Shown: positions 42,541 through 50,556 of the stretch, piece after piece
Layout: each line of letters opens with the position of its first letter
How positions within the stretch are numbered: position 1 is the stretch's first letter
Assembly (NCBI RefSeq): GCF_001426905.1
Contig: NZ_LMFQ01000011.1
Span: 1-50,685, forward strand
Reading direction: 5' to 3'
DNA length: 50,685 nucleotides
Source: Caulobacter sp. Root1455
GTDB lineage: Bacteria > Pseudomonadota > Alphaproteobacteria > Caulobacterales > Caulobacteraceae
Notes under the pieces: model-generated
What the model was told of the DNA's origin: nothing
The model's input: the letters and a program-made list of their open reading frames with translations, nothing else
Databases searched by the model: none
Translations under genes and position numbers: made by a program

Positions 42541-43812
42541 ATGACGACGGCGGAGGCGGTGGGAATCGACACGGCAAGACCGACAATTCCCGTGAAGCCC
42601 AGCTTCATCGCCGCCTTCACCCTGGCCCAGATCGGGGCCTATGTCAGTTTCATGCCCCTGTTCCAGGTGCTGTTGCCGCTGAAGGCCGAGGCCATCGATT
42701 CGGCGAACAAGGCCGTGGTGCTGAGCCAGGTCGCCGTCCTCGGCGCGGTCACCGCCAGCATCGCCAACCTGGTGGCGGGCGCCATCAGCGATCGGACGAC
42801 GTCGCGTTTCGGTCGCCGGCGTCCCTGGATGGTGATCGGCGCGCTGGGCACGGTGGCCTCGTACTTCCTGATCATGATGGCCAAGAGCACGGTCCACCTG
42901 ATGGCGGGAATCGTCTGCTTCCAGCTGGCCTTCAACGTGCTGTTCTCGGCCCTGCTGGCGGTGCTGCCCGACCGGGTGCCCGACGACCAGAAGGGCAGGG
43001 TGGCGGCCTTTCTCAGCCTGGGCCACCCGATCGGCGCCATGGCCGGGGTGATCCTGGTCGGCGGGCTGCTGGTCGGCGAGGCCTCGCGCTATTTCGCCAT
43101 CGGTGTGGTGCTTCTGGTGGCCATCGCCCCGTTCGCCCTGGGCCTGAACGACACGCCGCTGCCCGCCGGCGAGCGGCCGCCGTTCAAGTGGCGCGACTTC
43201 CTGTCGGGGTTCTGGATCAATCCGCGGGCCCATCCCGACTTCGCCCTGGCCTGGGTCAGCCGCTTCATGGTGCTGGTCGCGATCACCCTGACCCAGTGCT
43301 ACATGCTGTTCTACCTGCAGGACGCGCTGCACTATTCGGATCTGTTTCCCGGTCGTCGCGCCGAGCAGGGCATGGCGCTGCTGACCACGGTGGCCACCTG
43401 CACCAACGTCGCCTGCGGCATGCTGGGCGGGATGCTGTCCGACCGCCTCAAGCGCCGCAAGCTGTTCGCGGCCGGCGCGGCCCTGGTGCTGGCTGGAGCG
43501 ATGGTCGTCTTCTCGCTGGTGCCCAGCTGGCCGGTGGTGGTGGCCGGCTTCGTGATCTTCGGCTGCGCGGTGGGCTGCTACTACGCCGTCGACATCGCCC
43601 TGGTCAGCCAGGTGCTGCCCTCGCAGAAGGACGCGGGCAAGGACCTGGGGGTGATCAACCTGGCCAACACCTTGCCCCAGGCCATGGCGCCGATCCTGGC
43701 GATGTGGGTGCTGGGTCCGGCCCACGTCAACTATCACGCCCTCTATCTGGTGGCCGCGGGACTGGCGGCGGCTGGCGGTCTGGCCATCCTTCCGATACGG
43801 GGCGTGCGCTAA
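42541..43812 (+). CDS. MFS transporter, glycoside-pentoside-hexuronide type
   Basis: Membrane transporter of about 423 residues with 12 helices. Helix 1 is AAFTLAQIGAYVSFMPLFQVLLP and loop 2-3 contains DRTTSRFGRRRPWMVIGAL, typical for the SLC45/GPH-like sugar:cation group. GGGGAGG stands just before the ATG at 42541, so I do not use the upstream start at 42439. It is divergent from the LacI-family gene, which suggests sugar induction. There is no catabolic enzyme next to it, so the sugar cannot be named. Confidence 0.88.
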   Translation: MTTAEAVGIDTARPTIPVKPSFIAAFTLAQIGAYVSFMPLFQVLLPLKAEAIDSANKAVVLSQVAVLGAVTASIANLVAGAISDRTTSRFGRRRPWMVIGALGTVASYFLIMMAKSTVHLMAGIVCFQLAFNVLFSALLAVLPDRVPDDQKGRVAAFLSLGHPIGAMAGVILVGGLLVGEASRYFAIGVVLLVAIAPFALGLNDTPLPAGERPPFKWRDFLSGFWINPRAHPDFALAWVSRFMVLVAITLTQCYMLFYLQDALHYSDLFPGRRAEQGMALLTTVATCTNVACGMLGGMLSDRLKRRKLFAAGAALVLAGAMVVFSLVPSWPVVVAGFVIFGCAVGCYYAVDIALVSQVLPSQKDAGKDLGVINLANTLPQAMAPILAMWVLGPAHVNYHALYLVAAGLAAAGGLAILPIRGVR

Positions 43813-43833
43813 ACCCGTTTCCCCGAGGGACCC

Positions 43834-44652
43834 GTGCCCGACCTGATCCCCATCGACGATCCGAACGACCCGCGCGTCGCGGCCTACCGGGACATCAAGG
43901 AGCGCGACCTGGTCGGCCGCCAGGGGCTGTTCATCGCCGAGGGCGAGACGGTGCTGCGGGCCTTCGTCCGCGACGCGCCCGAACGGGTCCGGTCGCTGCT
44001 GATCGACGGCAAGCGCGCCGACAAGCTGGGCGAGGTGTTCGAGGGCCTGCCGCGCGGCGTTCCGGTCTATGTCGTCGGCCAGGCCGTGCTGGACGCGATC
44101 GCCGGCTTCCACCTCCATCGCGGCGTGCTGGCCGTGGGCGCCAAGCCCGAGCCGTTGTCCGCCGAGGCGCTGCTGGCCCAGGTCCCGGAAAAGGCGGCGC
44201 GGCGCGCGGTGGTGCTGGTGCTGATGGGCATCGCCAATCACGACAATCTGGGCGGCGTCTTCCGCAACGCCGCGGCGTTCGGGGTCGACGGGGTGATCCT
44301 GGACGGCGACTGCTGCGACCCCTTCTATCGCAAGGCCATCCGGGTCTCGATCGGCGCGACGCTCAGCGTGCCGACCGCCTGGCTGACGCCGGGCGAGGAC
44401 GTGGTCGGCCTGCTGGAGCGCCACGGCTTCCAGGGCCTGGCCCTGAGCCCGGCGGCCGGCGAGACCCTGGCGCGGCTCGACCCGCCGGCCCGCGCGGCGG
44501 TGCTGCTGGGGGCGGAGGGACCGGGGCTGTCCCAGGCCGTCATGGACCGGGCGCGGACCATCGGCATCCCGATGGCGGGCGGTTTCGACTCGCTGAACGT
44601 GGCCACCACCAGCGGGATCGTGCTGCATCACCTGAGGTTCGCGACGCCCTGA
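43834..44652 (+). CDS. SpoU/TrmH-family RNA methyltransferase
   Basis: S-adenosylmethionine-dependent 2'-O-ribose methyltransferase for rRNA or tRNA, 272 residues. The three SPOUT motifs are visible: NHDNLGGVFRNAAAFG, VLLGAEGPGLS and IPMAGGFDSLNVATTSGI. The N-terminal part (about residues 1-110) is the substrate-binding domain with GLFIAEGETVLRAF. The start is GTG at 43834 with GAGGG before it. It follows the MFS gene by only 21 bases but is unlikely to be functionally linked. The RNA target is unknown. Confidence 0.92.
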   Translation: MPDLIPIDDPNDPRVAAYRDIKERDLVGRQGLFIAEGETVLRAFVRDAPERVRSLLIDGKRADKLGEVFEGLPRGVPVYVVGQAVLDAIAGFHLHRGVLAVGAKPEPLSAEALLAQVPEKAARRAVVLVLMGIANHDNLGGVFRNAAAFGVDGVILDGDCCDPFYRKAIRVSIGATLSVPTAWLTPGEDVVGLLERHGFQGLALSPAAGETLARLDPPARAAVLLGAEGPGLSQAVMDRARTIGIPMAGGFDSLNVATTSGIVLHHLRFATP

Positions 44653-44731
44653 TCCGCGAGGATTGACACCGGTGACTTGTCGGGACCGGAAGCCCGCCCT
44701 AGGGTCCGTTCGCGTCGCTTAGGGAGGTCGC

Positions 44732-45724
44732 ATGTTCAATCGCCGGGGAACCCTGGGCGCCTTGACGGGCGGCCTGCTGACATCGCTGCTGGCGGGCGCC
44801 GCTCAAGCCAAGCCGGACCAGCTCGCTCAAGCCGCGAAGGCCCCGATGGATCCGACCGAAGTCCTTCCCCTGTGGCCCGGCGACCCGCCCGGCTCGGCCG
44901 GCGTCACGGTCGTCGAGACCGTCGTCGATCGCACCGTCGCCGGCGGTCTGCGCGACCGCGCCACGACCCACACCCGCAAGCCGACCCTGACCGTCTTCCG
45001 CCCGGCCCAGGCCAACGGCGCGGCGGTGGTGCTGATGCCCGGCGGCGGTTACGAGCGCGTGGTCAGCGACAAGGAGGGCTTCGAGACCGCCCGCTGGCTG
45101 GCCGACCGCGGCTACACCTGTTTCGTCCTGCTCTACCGCCTGCCGGGCGACCACTGGGGCGCGGGTCCCGACGCCCCGCTGCAGGACGCCCAGCGCGCCG
45201 TGCGGCTGGTCCGCGCGAAGGCGGCGGCGATGAAGTTCGATCCCGCGCGGGTCTCGATCATGGGTTTCTCGGCCGGGGGACATCTGGCCGCCAGCCTGAC
45301 CACCCGCTTCGACGCCAAGGTCTATGACCGGGTCGACGCCGCCGACGACTTGTCGGCCCGGCCCGACCTGTCGTGCCTGATGTATCCGGTGGTGACCATG
45401 GTCGACGGGCCGGCCCACGGCGGTTCACGCAAGCAACTGCTGGGCCCGTCGCCCACCCCGGAGCAGATCGCCCTCTATTCGCCCGAGCAGAACGTCACCG
45501 ACCGCGTCCCGCCCGTGTTCCTGGTCCACGCCGCCGACGACAAGACCGTGCCGGTGGCCAACAGCCTGATGATGTTCACGGCCCTGAAGGCCAAGGCGAT
45601 CCCGACCGAGATGCACATCTTCGAGGAGGGCGGCCACGGTTTCGGCCTGCGCGGGATCGTCGACAAGCCGGTCGCCGCCTGGCCCTCCCTGTTCGAGACG
45701 TTCGCCAAGCGGCACGGGGTCTAG
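44732..45724 (+). CDS. Exported alpha/beta hydrolase, acetylxylan-esterase-like
   Basis: Secreted esterase of 330 residues with a Tat-like signal peptide (NRRGTLGALTGGLLTSLLAG, cleavage near AQA at 26). Catalytic S180 lies in GFSAGG, and the aspartate and histidine are in HAADDKTVP and EEGGHGFGL. The oxyanion HGGG-like segment is MPGGGYE at 102. This matches the BD-FAE / endo-xylanase B-like esterases that remove acetyl or feruloyl groups from plant polysaccharides. It stands alone, but sugar transporters are close by. GGGAGG stands before the ATG. Confidence 0.88.
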   Translation: MFNRRGTLGALTGGLLTSLLAGAAQAKPDQLAQAAKAPMDPTEVLPLWPGDPPGSAGVTVVETVVDRTVAGGLRDRATTHTRKPTLTVFRPAQANGAAVVLMPGGGYERVVSDKEGFETARWLADRGYTCFVLLYRLPGDHWGAGPDAPLQDAQRAVRLVRAKAAAMKFDPARVSIMGFSAGGHLAASLTTRFDAKVYDRVDAADDLSARPDLSCLMYPVVTMVDGPAHGGSRKQLLGPSPTPEQIALYSPEQNVTDRVPPVFLVHAADDKTVPVANSLMMFTALKAKAIPTEMHIFEEGGHGFGLRGIVDKPVAAWPSLFETFAKRHGV

Positions 45725-45755
45725 GGGCTATCGACCTCCAATCGCCGTGCGTGGC

Positions 45756-45840
45756 CCTCGTCCTTCGACAAGCTCAGGATGAGGACCATTGCAGGCCCGG
45801 GCATTCGAAAACCTCATCCTGAGCTTGTCGAAGGACGGGG
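45756..45840. repeat. Palindromic element, family C copy 2
   Basis: Arms at 45756-45784 and 45812-45840 are reverse complements with one mismatch, core CTTCGACAAGCTCAGGATGA. It follows the esterase stop codon by 32 bases, and similarity to copy 1 (17681) reaches into the stop region (TAGGG-CTATCGA). Confidence 0.85.
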
Positions 45841-45873
45841 TTTTCGTATCCCGAAGCGGAGCATCCACCCTCG

Positions 45874-46596
45874 CTAGGGCGCGCAGCCCTCGCCCTTGGC
45901 CGCCCACCGCTTGCGCTCCTCCTCCAGGGCCCGCTGCCAGCGCGTCCGAAGGACGCCGGGCCGCTGGCCGTGGCGCTCGTCGAGGAACTCGGCGCCCTCG
46001 ATCCGGTCGGTGCGGAAGTTGCGGAAGTCGTTGCGCAGCTCGCACCAGGCGATCAGCATCCGGACGGTCTCGCGATAGCCGACCGTCACCGGCCAGACGA
46101 CGCGCTGGCTGACCGCGCCCTTCTCGTCGCGATAGTCCAGGCGGATCTTGCGGCCGGCGTGGATCCAGGCCCGGGTCTGGGCGATGTCGATCCCGTCCGG
46201 CAGCTGGTTCCAGGCCGGCGAGGCGCCGGTGGCTGGGGTCAGCACATAGGGGCGCAGCTGTTCGGGGACGGCGGCGGCGATCTTGGCGATCAGGTCGTTG
46301 GCGGCGGTGGCCAGAACCGGGTCGCCGCGTCCGGCGACCCACTGGGCCCCCAGCACGGCGGCCTCGATCTCGTCGGGTGTCAGCATCAGGGGCGGCATGT
46401 CGTATCCGGCCTCCAGCACGTAGCCGACGCCCGCCTCGCCGCGGATGGGCGCCCTCTGGCCGATCAAGGCGGCGATGTCGCGATAAACGCTGCGTTTGGA
46501 GGTCTCCAGTTCGCACGCCATGGCGTCGGCCGTGACCGGCTGCCGGTTGCGGCGAAGGATCTGGATGATCTGGAAAAGGCGTTCGGCGCGTCTCAT
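45874..46596 (-). CDS. WYL-domain transcriptional regulator (YafY type)
   Basis: Regulator of about 240 residues. The N-terminal winged helix (MRRAERLFQIIQILRR, then ADAMACELETSKRSVYRDI) is followed by a WYL ligand domain (YRDEKGAVSQRVVWPVTVGY at about 155). I start at 46596, as MRRAERLFQII is the usual beginning; the ATG at 46629 adds 11 residues. It is divergent from the glutathione S-transferase gene, and a tandem palindrome (46617-46638) between them may be its operator. Many YafY-type genes pair with a GST or dioxygenase gene. Confidence 0.88.
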   Translation of the reverse strand: MRRAERLFQIIQILRRNRQPVTADAMACELETSKRSVYRDIAALIGQRAPIRGEAGVGYVLEAGYDMPPLMLTPDEIEAAVLGAQWVAGRGDPVLATAANDLIAKIAAAVPEQLRPYVLTPATGASPAWNQLPDGIDIAQTRAWIHAGRKIRLDYRDEKGAVSQRVVWPVTVGYRETVRMLIAWCELRNDFRNFRTDRIEGAEFLDERHGQRPGVLRTRWQRALEEERKRWAAKGEGCAP

Positions 46597-46616
46597 GGGA
46601 TCACTCTGCGCGGTCG

Positions 46617-46638
46617 ATGCTGACAGCATGCTGGCAGC
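46617..46638. promoter_or_regulatory. Tandem palindromic operator between WYL regulator and GST
   Basis: ATGCTGACAGC (46617-46627) is repeated as ATGCTGGCAGC (46628-46638). Each contains GCTGnCAGC, so the block is also an imperfect dyad. It lies about 20 bases before the regulator start and 80 before the GST start. Confidence 0.6.
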
Positions 46639-46718
46639 AGGATGGCGGTAGCGTCCGATTGTCGCAATACGGGTTCTGGGACGGACACCGGAAGGCGGCT
46701 CAGCAGGGAGAGACCATC

Positions 46719-47456
46719 ATGATCACGCTCTACGCCGCCGGACCCGCCTATGGCCTCCCCGAGGGCAGCCCCTATGTCACCAAGACCGAGATCCATCTGA
46801 AGATGGCGGGCCTCTGGTACGAGAAGGTCCCGGCCCATCCGGAGACCTCGCCCAAGGGCCAGCTGCCGTGGATCGACGACGACGGGATCAAGGTCGCCGA
46901 CTCCACCTTCATCCGCGCCTATATCGAGCGCAGCTACGGCGTCGATCTGGACGCCGGCCTCAGCAAGGCCCAGCGCGGCCAGGCCTGGGCGATCGAGCGG
47001 ATGGTCGAGAACCATCTGGGCTGGGCCAGCTGCCATTTCCGGTTCTTCGACGACGACAACTTCGCCAAGGGCCCGGCCCGCTGGTTCGACGGCCTGCCGG
47101 GCGAGGCGCGGGCCGACGCCATCGACGGCCTGCTGGGCGCGGTCCAGACCAACCTCAAGGCCGTCGGCATCGGCCGCCATTCGCCCGACGAGATCGTCGA
47201 ATTGGGCGCCTGGTCGCTGACGGCCCTGTCGGAGATGCTGGGGAGCACCTCGTTCATGATGGGCCACCGGCCCACCAGCGTCGACGCCATCGTCTTCGCC
47301 ATGCTGGCCCAGATCCTGACGCCGTTCTTCGACTCCCCGCTGCGCCGCCGGGCCGAAAGCCTGCCCAATCTTGTGGCCTACGCCGAGCGGATGATGGCCG
47401 GCTACTATCCCGACTTCGCGCCCCAGGCCCTCGACGCCATGTGCCGCGCGGCGTGA
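46719..47456 (+). CDS. Glutathione S-transferase family protein
   Basis: GST-fold protein of 245 residues. The thioredoxin-like N-terminal domain spans 1-80 (MITLYAAGPAYGLPEGSPYVTKTEIHLKMAGL, KGQLPWIDDDG, DSTFIRAYIE), then an all-helical C-terminal domain. The DSTFIR segment matches the glutathione-binding ES(T)xxI region of metaxin/Tom37-like members. AGGGAGAG lies before the ATG at 46719, ruling out the upstream start at 46617. It is divergent from a WYL regulator and ends in a hairpin terminator at 47469. Confidence 0.88.
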   Translation: MITLYAAGPAYGLPEGSPYVTKTEIHLKMAGLWYEKVPAHPETSPKGQLPWIDDDGIKVADSTFIRAYIERSYGVDLDAGLSKAQRGQAWAIERMVENHLGWASCHFRFFDDDNFAKGPARWFDGLPGEARADAIDGLLGAVQTNLKAVGIGRHSPDEIVELGAWSLTALSEMLGSTSFMMGHRPTSVDAIVFAMLAQILTPFFDSPLRRRAESLPNLVAYAERMMAGYYPDFAPQALDAMCRAA

Positions 47457-47468
47457 CCCTCAGATGAG

Positions 47469-47505
47469 GCCGCGCGTCCTGGTGGTCGCCGGGACGCGCG
47501 GCTTT
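47469..47505 (+). terminator. Hairpin terminator of the GST gene
   Basis: GCCGCGCGTCC (47469-47479) pairs with GGACGCGCGGC (47492-47502) and TTT follows. It also lies at the end of the convergent small gene at 47513, so it may serve both strands. Confidence 0.75.
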
Positions 47506-47512
47506 CGGGCGT

Positions 47513-47743
47513 TCAGGACTTCCGTTTCTGCGCGTCGTTCGCCTGGAAGTCCGCCTTGCGGTCCGGGTCGTGGGCGTGGTGGACGTCGGACTCGCCGCCG
47601 CCGCCCGAGATCTTGCTGTGGCGGCTGTAGCGATCGGGATCGTCCGGATCCTTGACCGTGGGGTCGGGACGCGGCCGCTTGGCGTTCTCATGGCTGGCGC
47701 CGGGGCCTCCCCAGCGGTCGGCGGCGGGGTTCTTGTCGGGCAT
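47513..47743 (-). CDS. Small hydrophilic protein of unknown function
   Basis: Protein of 76 residues, rich in D, P, K, H and G and predicted to be disordered (KRPRPDPTVKDPDDPDRY, then ESDVHHAHDPDRKADFQ). No domain is recognised. It follows the 64-residue gene by one base on the same strand, so the two form a unit. The composition is like stress-related hydrophilins, which is only an impression. Confidence 0.6.
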   Translation of the reverse strand: MPDKNPAADRWGGPGASHENAKRPRPDPTVKDPDDPDRYSRHSKISGGGGESDVHHAHDPDRKADFQANDAQKRKS

Positions 47744-47744
47744 G

Positions 47745-47939
47745 TCAGCGGTCCTGCACGTTGCCGGAGCGGGAGGTGTTCTGGCGCAGGTTGCCGTGAC
47801 GGCCCTGCTCCTTGAGATTCACATCGGCGTTGCCGGGATCGGGCGACTGCAGGTCGTCCTGGCCGGACTGGCCCTCGATCTCCGGCTTCTGGCCCTTGAA
47901 GGCGCGTTGTTCCGGCGGAATGGGCGGGGCTTTGGACAT
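47745..47939 (-). CDS. Small hydrophilic protein of unknown function
   Basis: Protein of 64 residues, polar and rich in Q, N, P and G (MSKAPPIPPEQRAFKGQKPEIEGQ start, NLKEQGRHGNLRQNT end). It has the look of small conserved proteins annotated as hypothetical in Caulobacter and Sphingomonas genomes. GGAGGAAACC stands before the ATG at 47939. It is first in a two-gene unit with the 76-residue gene. Confidence 0.7.
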   Translation of the reverse strand: MSKAPPIPPEQRAFKGQKPEIEGQSGQDDLQSPDPGNADVNLKEQGRHGNLRQNTSRSGNVQDR

Positions 47940-48089
47940 TGGTTTCCTCCATGTCTGCCCCGTTCAAACCGATCGGCGGGACGGGCGTTCCTAGCGCGCA
48001 GCTTCCCGGCCGCCCGCCAAGCGGAACCGGAACGGTCGCGCCGCGCTCCTTCAGCTTCGGGGCTTTCGAAGCTTTGGGAGGACAAGTTC

Positions 48090-48485
48090 ATGACCCATTC
48101 CAAGATGTCGGCGCTCGTCGCCGCCTCGATCTGCGCCGCGTCCCTGGGCGCCTGCTCGGCGATGGGCGGCGGCGAGACCGGCTATTCGCCGCGCCTGGAG
48201 TCCAAGGCGTCCGACGAGAAGGCCTTCGCCACCACCTTCGCCGCGTGCCGCGACCAGGTTCGGGCCGGCAAGACCGACAAGTTCGACGTCTCGTCGTCCA
48301 GCGCCACGGCGCGCAACCTCGATCCGGGCGCCACGGGCCTGGTTCTCAAGGTCCCCTACGACAAGGCCAAGGGCGGATCGCGCGCCGCGCGCACAGCCCA
48401 GGACGAGGCCCACAAGGCGGCCATGAATCGCTGCCTGGACGCCAACGGCTATCGCGTCGCGGCCTGGGACGCGGCGTCGCGCTGA
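48090..48485 (+). CDS. Small putative lipoprotein
   Basis: Protein of 131 residues with a signal peptide and lipobox (LGAC, C22) followed by a polar mature part that has two further cysteines (CRDQVRAG and CLDANGY) likely to form a disulfide. No known domain is recognised. GGGAGG lies before the ATG at 48090; the reading frame extends far upstream but without start support. It is followed by a hairpin at 48496-48526. Confidence 0.8.
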   Translation: MTHSKMSALVAASICAASLGACSAMGGGETGYSPRLESKASDEKAFATTFAACRDQVRAGKTDKFDVSSSSATARNLDPGATGLVLKVPYDKAKGGSRAARTAQDEAHKAAMNRCLDANGYRVAAWDAASR

Positions 48486-48495
48486 CCTGACGCCT

Positions 48496-48526
48496 CCGGA
48501 CCGAAGTTCAGACGATTTCGGTCCGG
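48496..48526 (+). terminator. Hairpin after the lipoprotein gene
   Basis: CCGGACCGAA (48496-48505) pairs perfectly with TTCGGTCCGG (48517-48526) around an 11-base loop, ten bases after the stop codon. No T-run follows. Confidence 0.6.
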
Positions 48527-48545
48527 GATCGGCCAGGAGGCATCG

Positions 48546-48563
48546 TTGGAATCGGCATTCCAA
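48546..48563. promoter_or_regulatory. IclR-type operator
   Basis: TTGGAATCGGCATTCCAA is a perfect palindrome with 7-base arms, 37 bases before the IclR gene start. It is close to the TGGAAAT-n-ATTTCCA consensus of IclR family boxes. A TGGAAT half-site occurs at 50519-50524 before rhaT. Confidence 0.7.
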
Positions 48564-48599
48564 TGCTATCTAGAGGCGTGATCGGGATAGGATGCCGCC

Positions 48600-49388
48600 T
48601 TGTCGGATACAGCCGCGCCTCAAGCGTCCGCCGCCGCGGATCGCGCCAGTCAGACCCTGCACCGAGCCCTGGACATTCTCGAGGCCGTCGCCGAGGGCGC
48701 CCATAGCCTCAAGGCGTTCGAGGAACGGGTCGGGCTGACCCGCAGCACCACCCATCGCCTGGCCTCGGCCCTTGTCGATCGCGGCCTGCTGTCGGCGGTG
48801 GGGCGCGACTACCGGCTGGGCGGCCGGCTGGTGCAACTGGGTCATCAGGCGAGCGAGCGCCTGGGCCTGGGCGACGTGGCGCGGCCGGTGCTGGCGGCGC
48901 TGTCGGCCGAGACCCAGGATGCGACCAATCTGGGAACCGCGGCCGGCGACGACGTGCTCTATGTCGCCCAGGCCCCCGGGCGGCGCCGCCTGGAGATCCG
49001 CCACCGGGTCGGCGACCGCAACCGCATCCGCGACACCGCCCTGGGTCGCGCCCTGCTGATCGACACGCCGGCGCGGTGGGCCGCGCTGTTTTCCGACGAT
49101 CCGAACGCGCCCGAGGCGGCCGCCTTCCGGCGCGACATGGAGGCGGCCCGGCGGCGGGGCCACGCCCTGCACCTGGAGGACGGCGGCGACAGCATCCGCT
49201 GCATCGCCGCTCCGATCCGCGACGCCAGCGGCGCGATCGTCGCCGCCATCAGCCTGTCCAGCGTCCCGCAATACATGGACGAGGCGCGGATGGCCGAGCT
49301 GGCGCCCCAGGTGGTCGAGGCCGCCCTGGAGATCGGCATGGCCCTGGGCTTCAACCCCGCGAGGCTTAGCCTGGAGGCCGGGGGTTAG
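48600..49388 (+). CDS. IclR-family transcriptional regulator
   Basis: Regulator of 262 residues. A winged helix-turn-helix spans residues 20-75 (LHRALDILEAVAEGAHSLKAFEERVGLTRSTTHRL), followed by the IclR effector domain with RHRVGDRNRIRDTALGRALL and CIAAPIRDASGAIVAAISLS. The start codon is TTG at 48600 with GGAT-type sequence before it. It converges with rhaT. A palindromic IclR-like box upstream suggests autoregulation, and a half-site before rhaT suggests that rhamnose transport is a target. Confidence 0.9.
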   Translation: MSDTAAPQASAAADRASQTLHRALDILEAVAEGAHSLKAFEERVGLTRSTTHRLASALVDRGLLSAVGRDYRLGGRLVQLGHQASERLGLGDVARPVLAALSAETQDATNLGTAAGDDVLYVAQAPGRRRLEIRHRVGDRNRIRDTALGRALLIDTPARWAALFSDDPNAPEAAAFRRDMEAARRRGHALHLEDGGDSIRCIAAPIRDASGAIVAAISLSSVPQYMDEARMAELAPQVVEAALEIGMALGFNPARLSLEAGG

Positions 49389-50479
49389 GCCCCCAGCCGG
49401 TTGCCGTAGCCGATGATCACCGTCGCCCCGACCAGCAGGGCGACGCCGGTCCAGACCATGGCCTTGACCCCAGGGCGGGCGTCCTTCCATTCGCGGAAGG
49501 CGAAGCCCCACAGCGTGCCGAAGATGATGATCGAGGCCATGTGCAGGGTCCAGCTGGAGAACCCGAACCGGCCCATCTGGCTTTCGCCCATCGTGTAGAA
49601 GAAGAACTGGAAGTACCAAGCGGTGCCGGCCACCGCGCACAGCAGATAGTTGGCCAGCAGGGGAGAGCGCTTCAACGCCGCCGTATCAGGCTTGTCCGCC
49701 GCCTCGGCCGGGCTGACCGCGCCCAGCCACTGGCCGGCGCTGCGGTTCTTGACGATCAGCCAGGCGCACCACAGGCCGTTGGTGATCAGGCCGCCGAACA
49801 TCACCAGGCACAGGGTCGGCAGGCCAGTCCACAGCGGGCCGGTGCCGGCGGCGGCCGACAGCGCTTTGATCGGCTCGCCGGCCGACAGCCCGAAGGCGAA
49901 GCAGGCCGACATGATCCCGGAGAACACCGCCACGGCGACGCCCTTCCTGAAGTCGAACTCGGCGACCGCGGCCTTCTTCTGCTCGGCCGACAGATCGGCG
50001 TCCTTCTTTGCCCCCGCCCAGGCGACGACCACGATGCCCGCCAGGGTGACCAGCAGGCCGGCCAGGATGATCCGCCCCGACAGCGTGCCCAGCAGGGTCT
50101 CGCCGAACTGACCCCGGAAGATCGGCGGGATCAGGGTGCCGAACACCGTGCACAGGCCCAGCACCACGGCCATGCCCAGCGACAGGCCCAGATAGCGCAT
50201 GGTCAGGCCGTAGGTCAGTCCGCCGAAGCCCCAGAGCACGCCGAACAGGATGCACAGGCCCGCGACCTTGGGTGGGACCTGGGCCATCACGCCCAGCAGG
50301 TCGTTGGTCTGCAGGCCGGCGAACAGCCAGGGGGCCAGCAGCCACGAGAACAGACCGCCGGTCAGCCAGAAGATCTCCCACGACCAGCGGCGCACGCCGC
50401 GATAGGGCACGTAGAAGCTGGCGGACGACAGGCCGCCCAGCCAGTGGAAGAGCACGCCGAGCAGCGGGTTGGGTGTCAT
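49385..50479 (-). CDS. rhaT: L-rhamnose/proton symporter RhaT
   Basis: Inner-membrane rhamnose importer of 364 residues with about 10 helices, matching the RhaT family from end to end: N-terminal LLGVLFHWLGGLSSASFYVPYRGVRRWSWEIFWLTGG, then LWGFGGLTYGLTMRYLGLSLG and the long cytosolic loop rich in K and A near 160-175. It ends four bases into the convergent IclR gene. AT-rich promoter sequence lies at 50500-50550. Rhamnose catabolic genes probably lie to the right outside the window. Confidence 0.92.
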   Translation of the reverse strand: MTPNPLLGVLFHWLGGLSSASFYVPYRGVRRWSWEIFWLTGGLFSWLLAPWLFAGLQTNDLLGVMAQVPPKVAGLCILFGVLWGFGGLTYGLTMRYLGLSLGMAVVLGLCTVFGTLIPPIFRGQFGETLLGTLSGRIILAGLLVTLAGIVVVAWAGAKKDADLSAEQKKAAVAEFDFRKGVAVAVFSGIMSACFAFGLSAGEPIKALSAAAGTGPLWTGLPTLCLVMFGGLITNGLWCAWLIVKNRSAGQWLGAVSPAEAADKPDTAALKRSPLLANYLLCAVAGTAWYFQFFFYTMGESQMGRFGFSSWTLHMASIIIFGTLWGFAFREWKDARPGVKAMVWTGVALLVGATVIIGYGNRLGA

Positions 50480-50556
50480 GGCGTCGTCCCCTCCGGCGAG
50501 ATCTTAAGTCTCACATTGTGGAATAATATCTTATAGTTTGAATATTGAGCGTCAAG
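50480..50556 (-). promoter_or_regulatory. AT-rich rhaT promoter region with IclR-like half-site
   Basis: This 77-base stretch is much richer in A and T than its flanks and contains TGGAAT (50519-50524) followed by AATATCTTATAG. It lies between rhaT and the partial gene on the same strand, 40 bases before the rhaT start. Confidence 0.45.

Noticed and set aside
42379..44631. 750-residue open frame on the minus strand
   Set aside because: It lies antisense to the MFS transporter and the RNA methyltransferase, is rich in H, Q, R and D without any domain, and is a shadow of GC-rich codon use.
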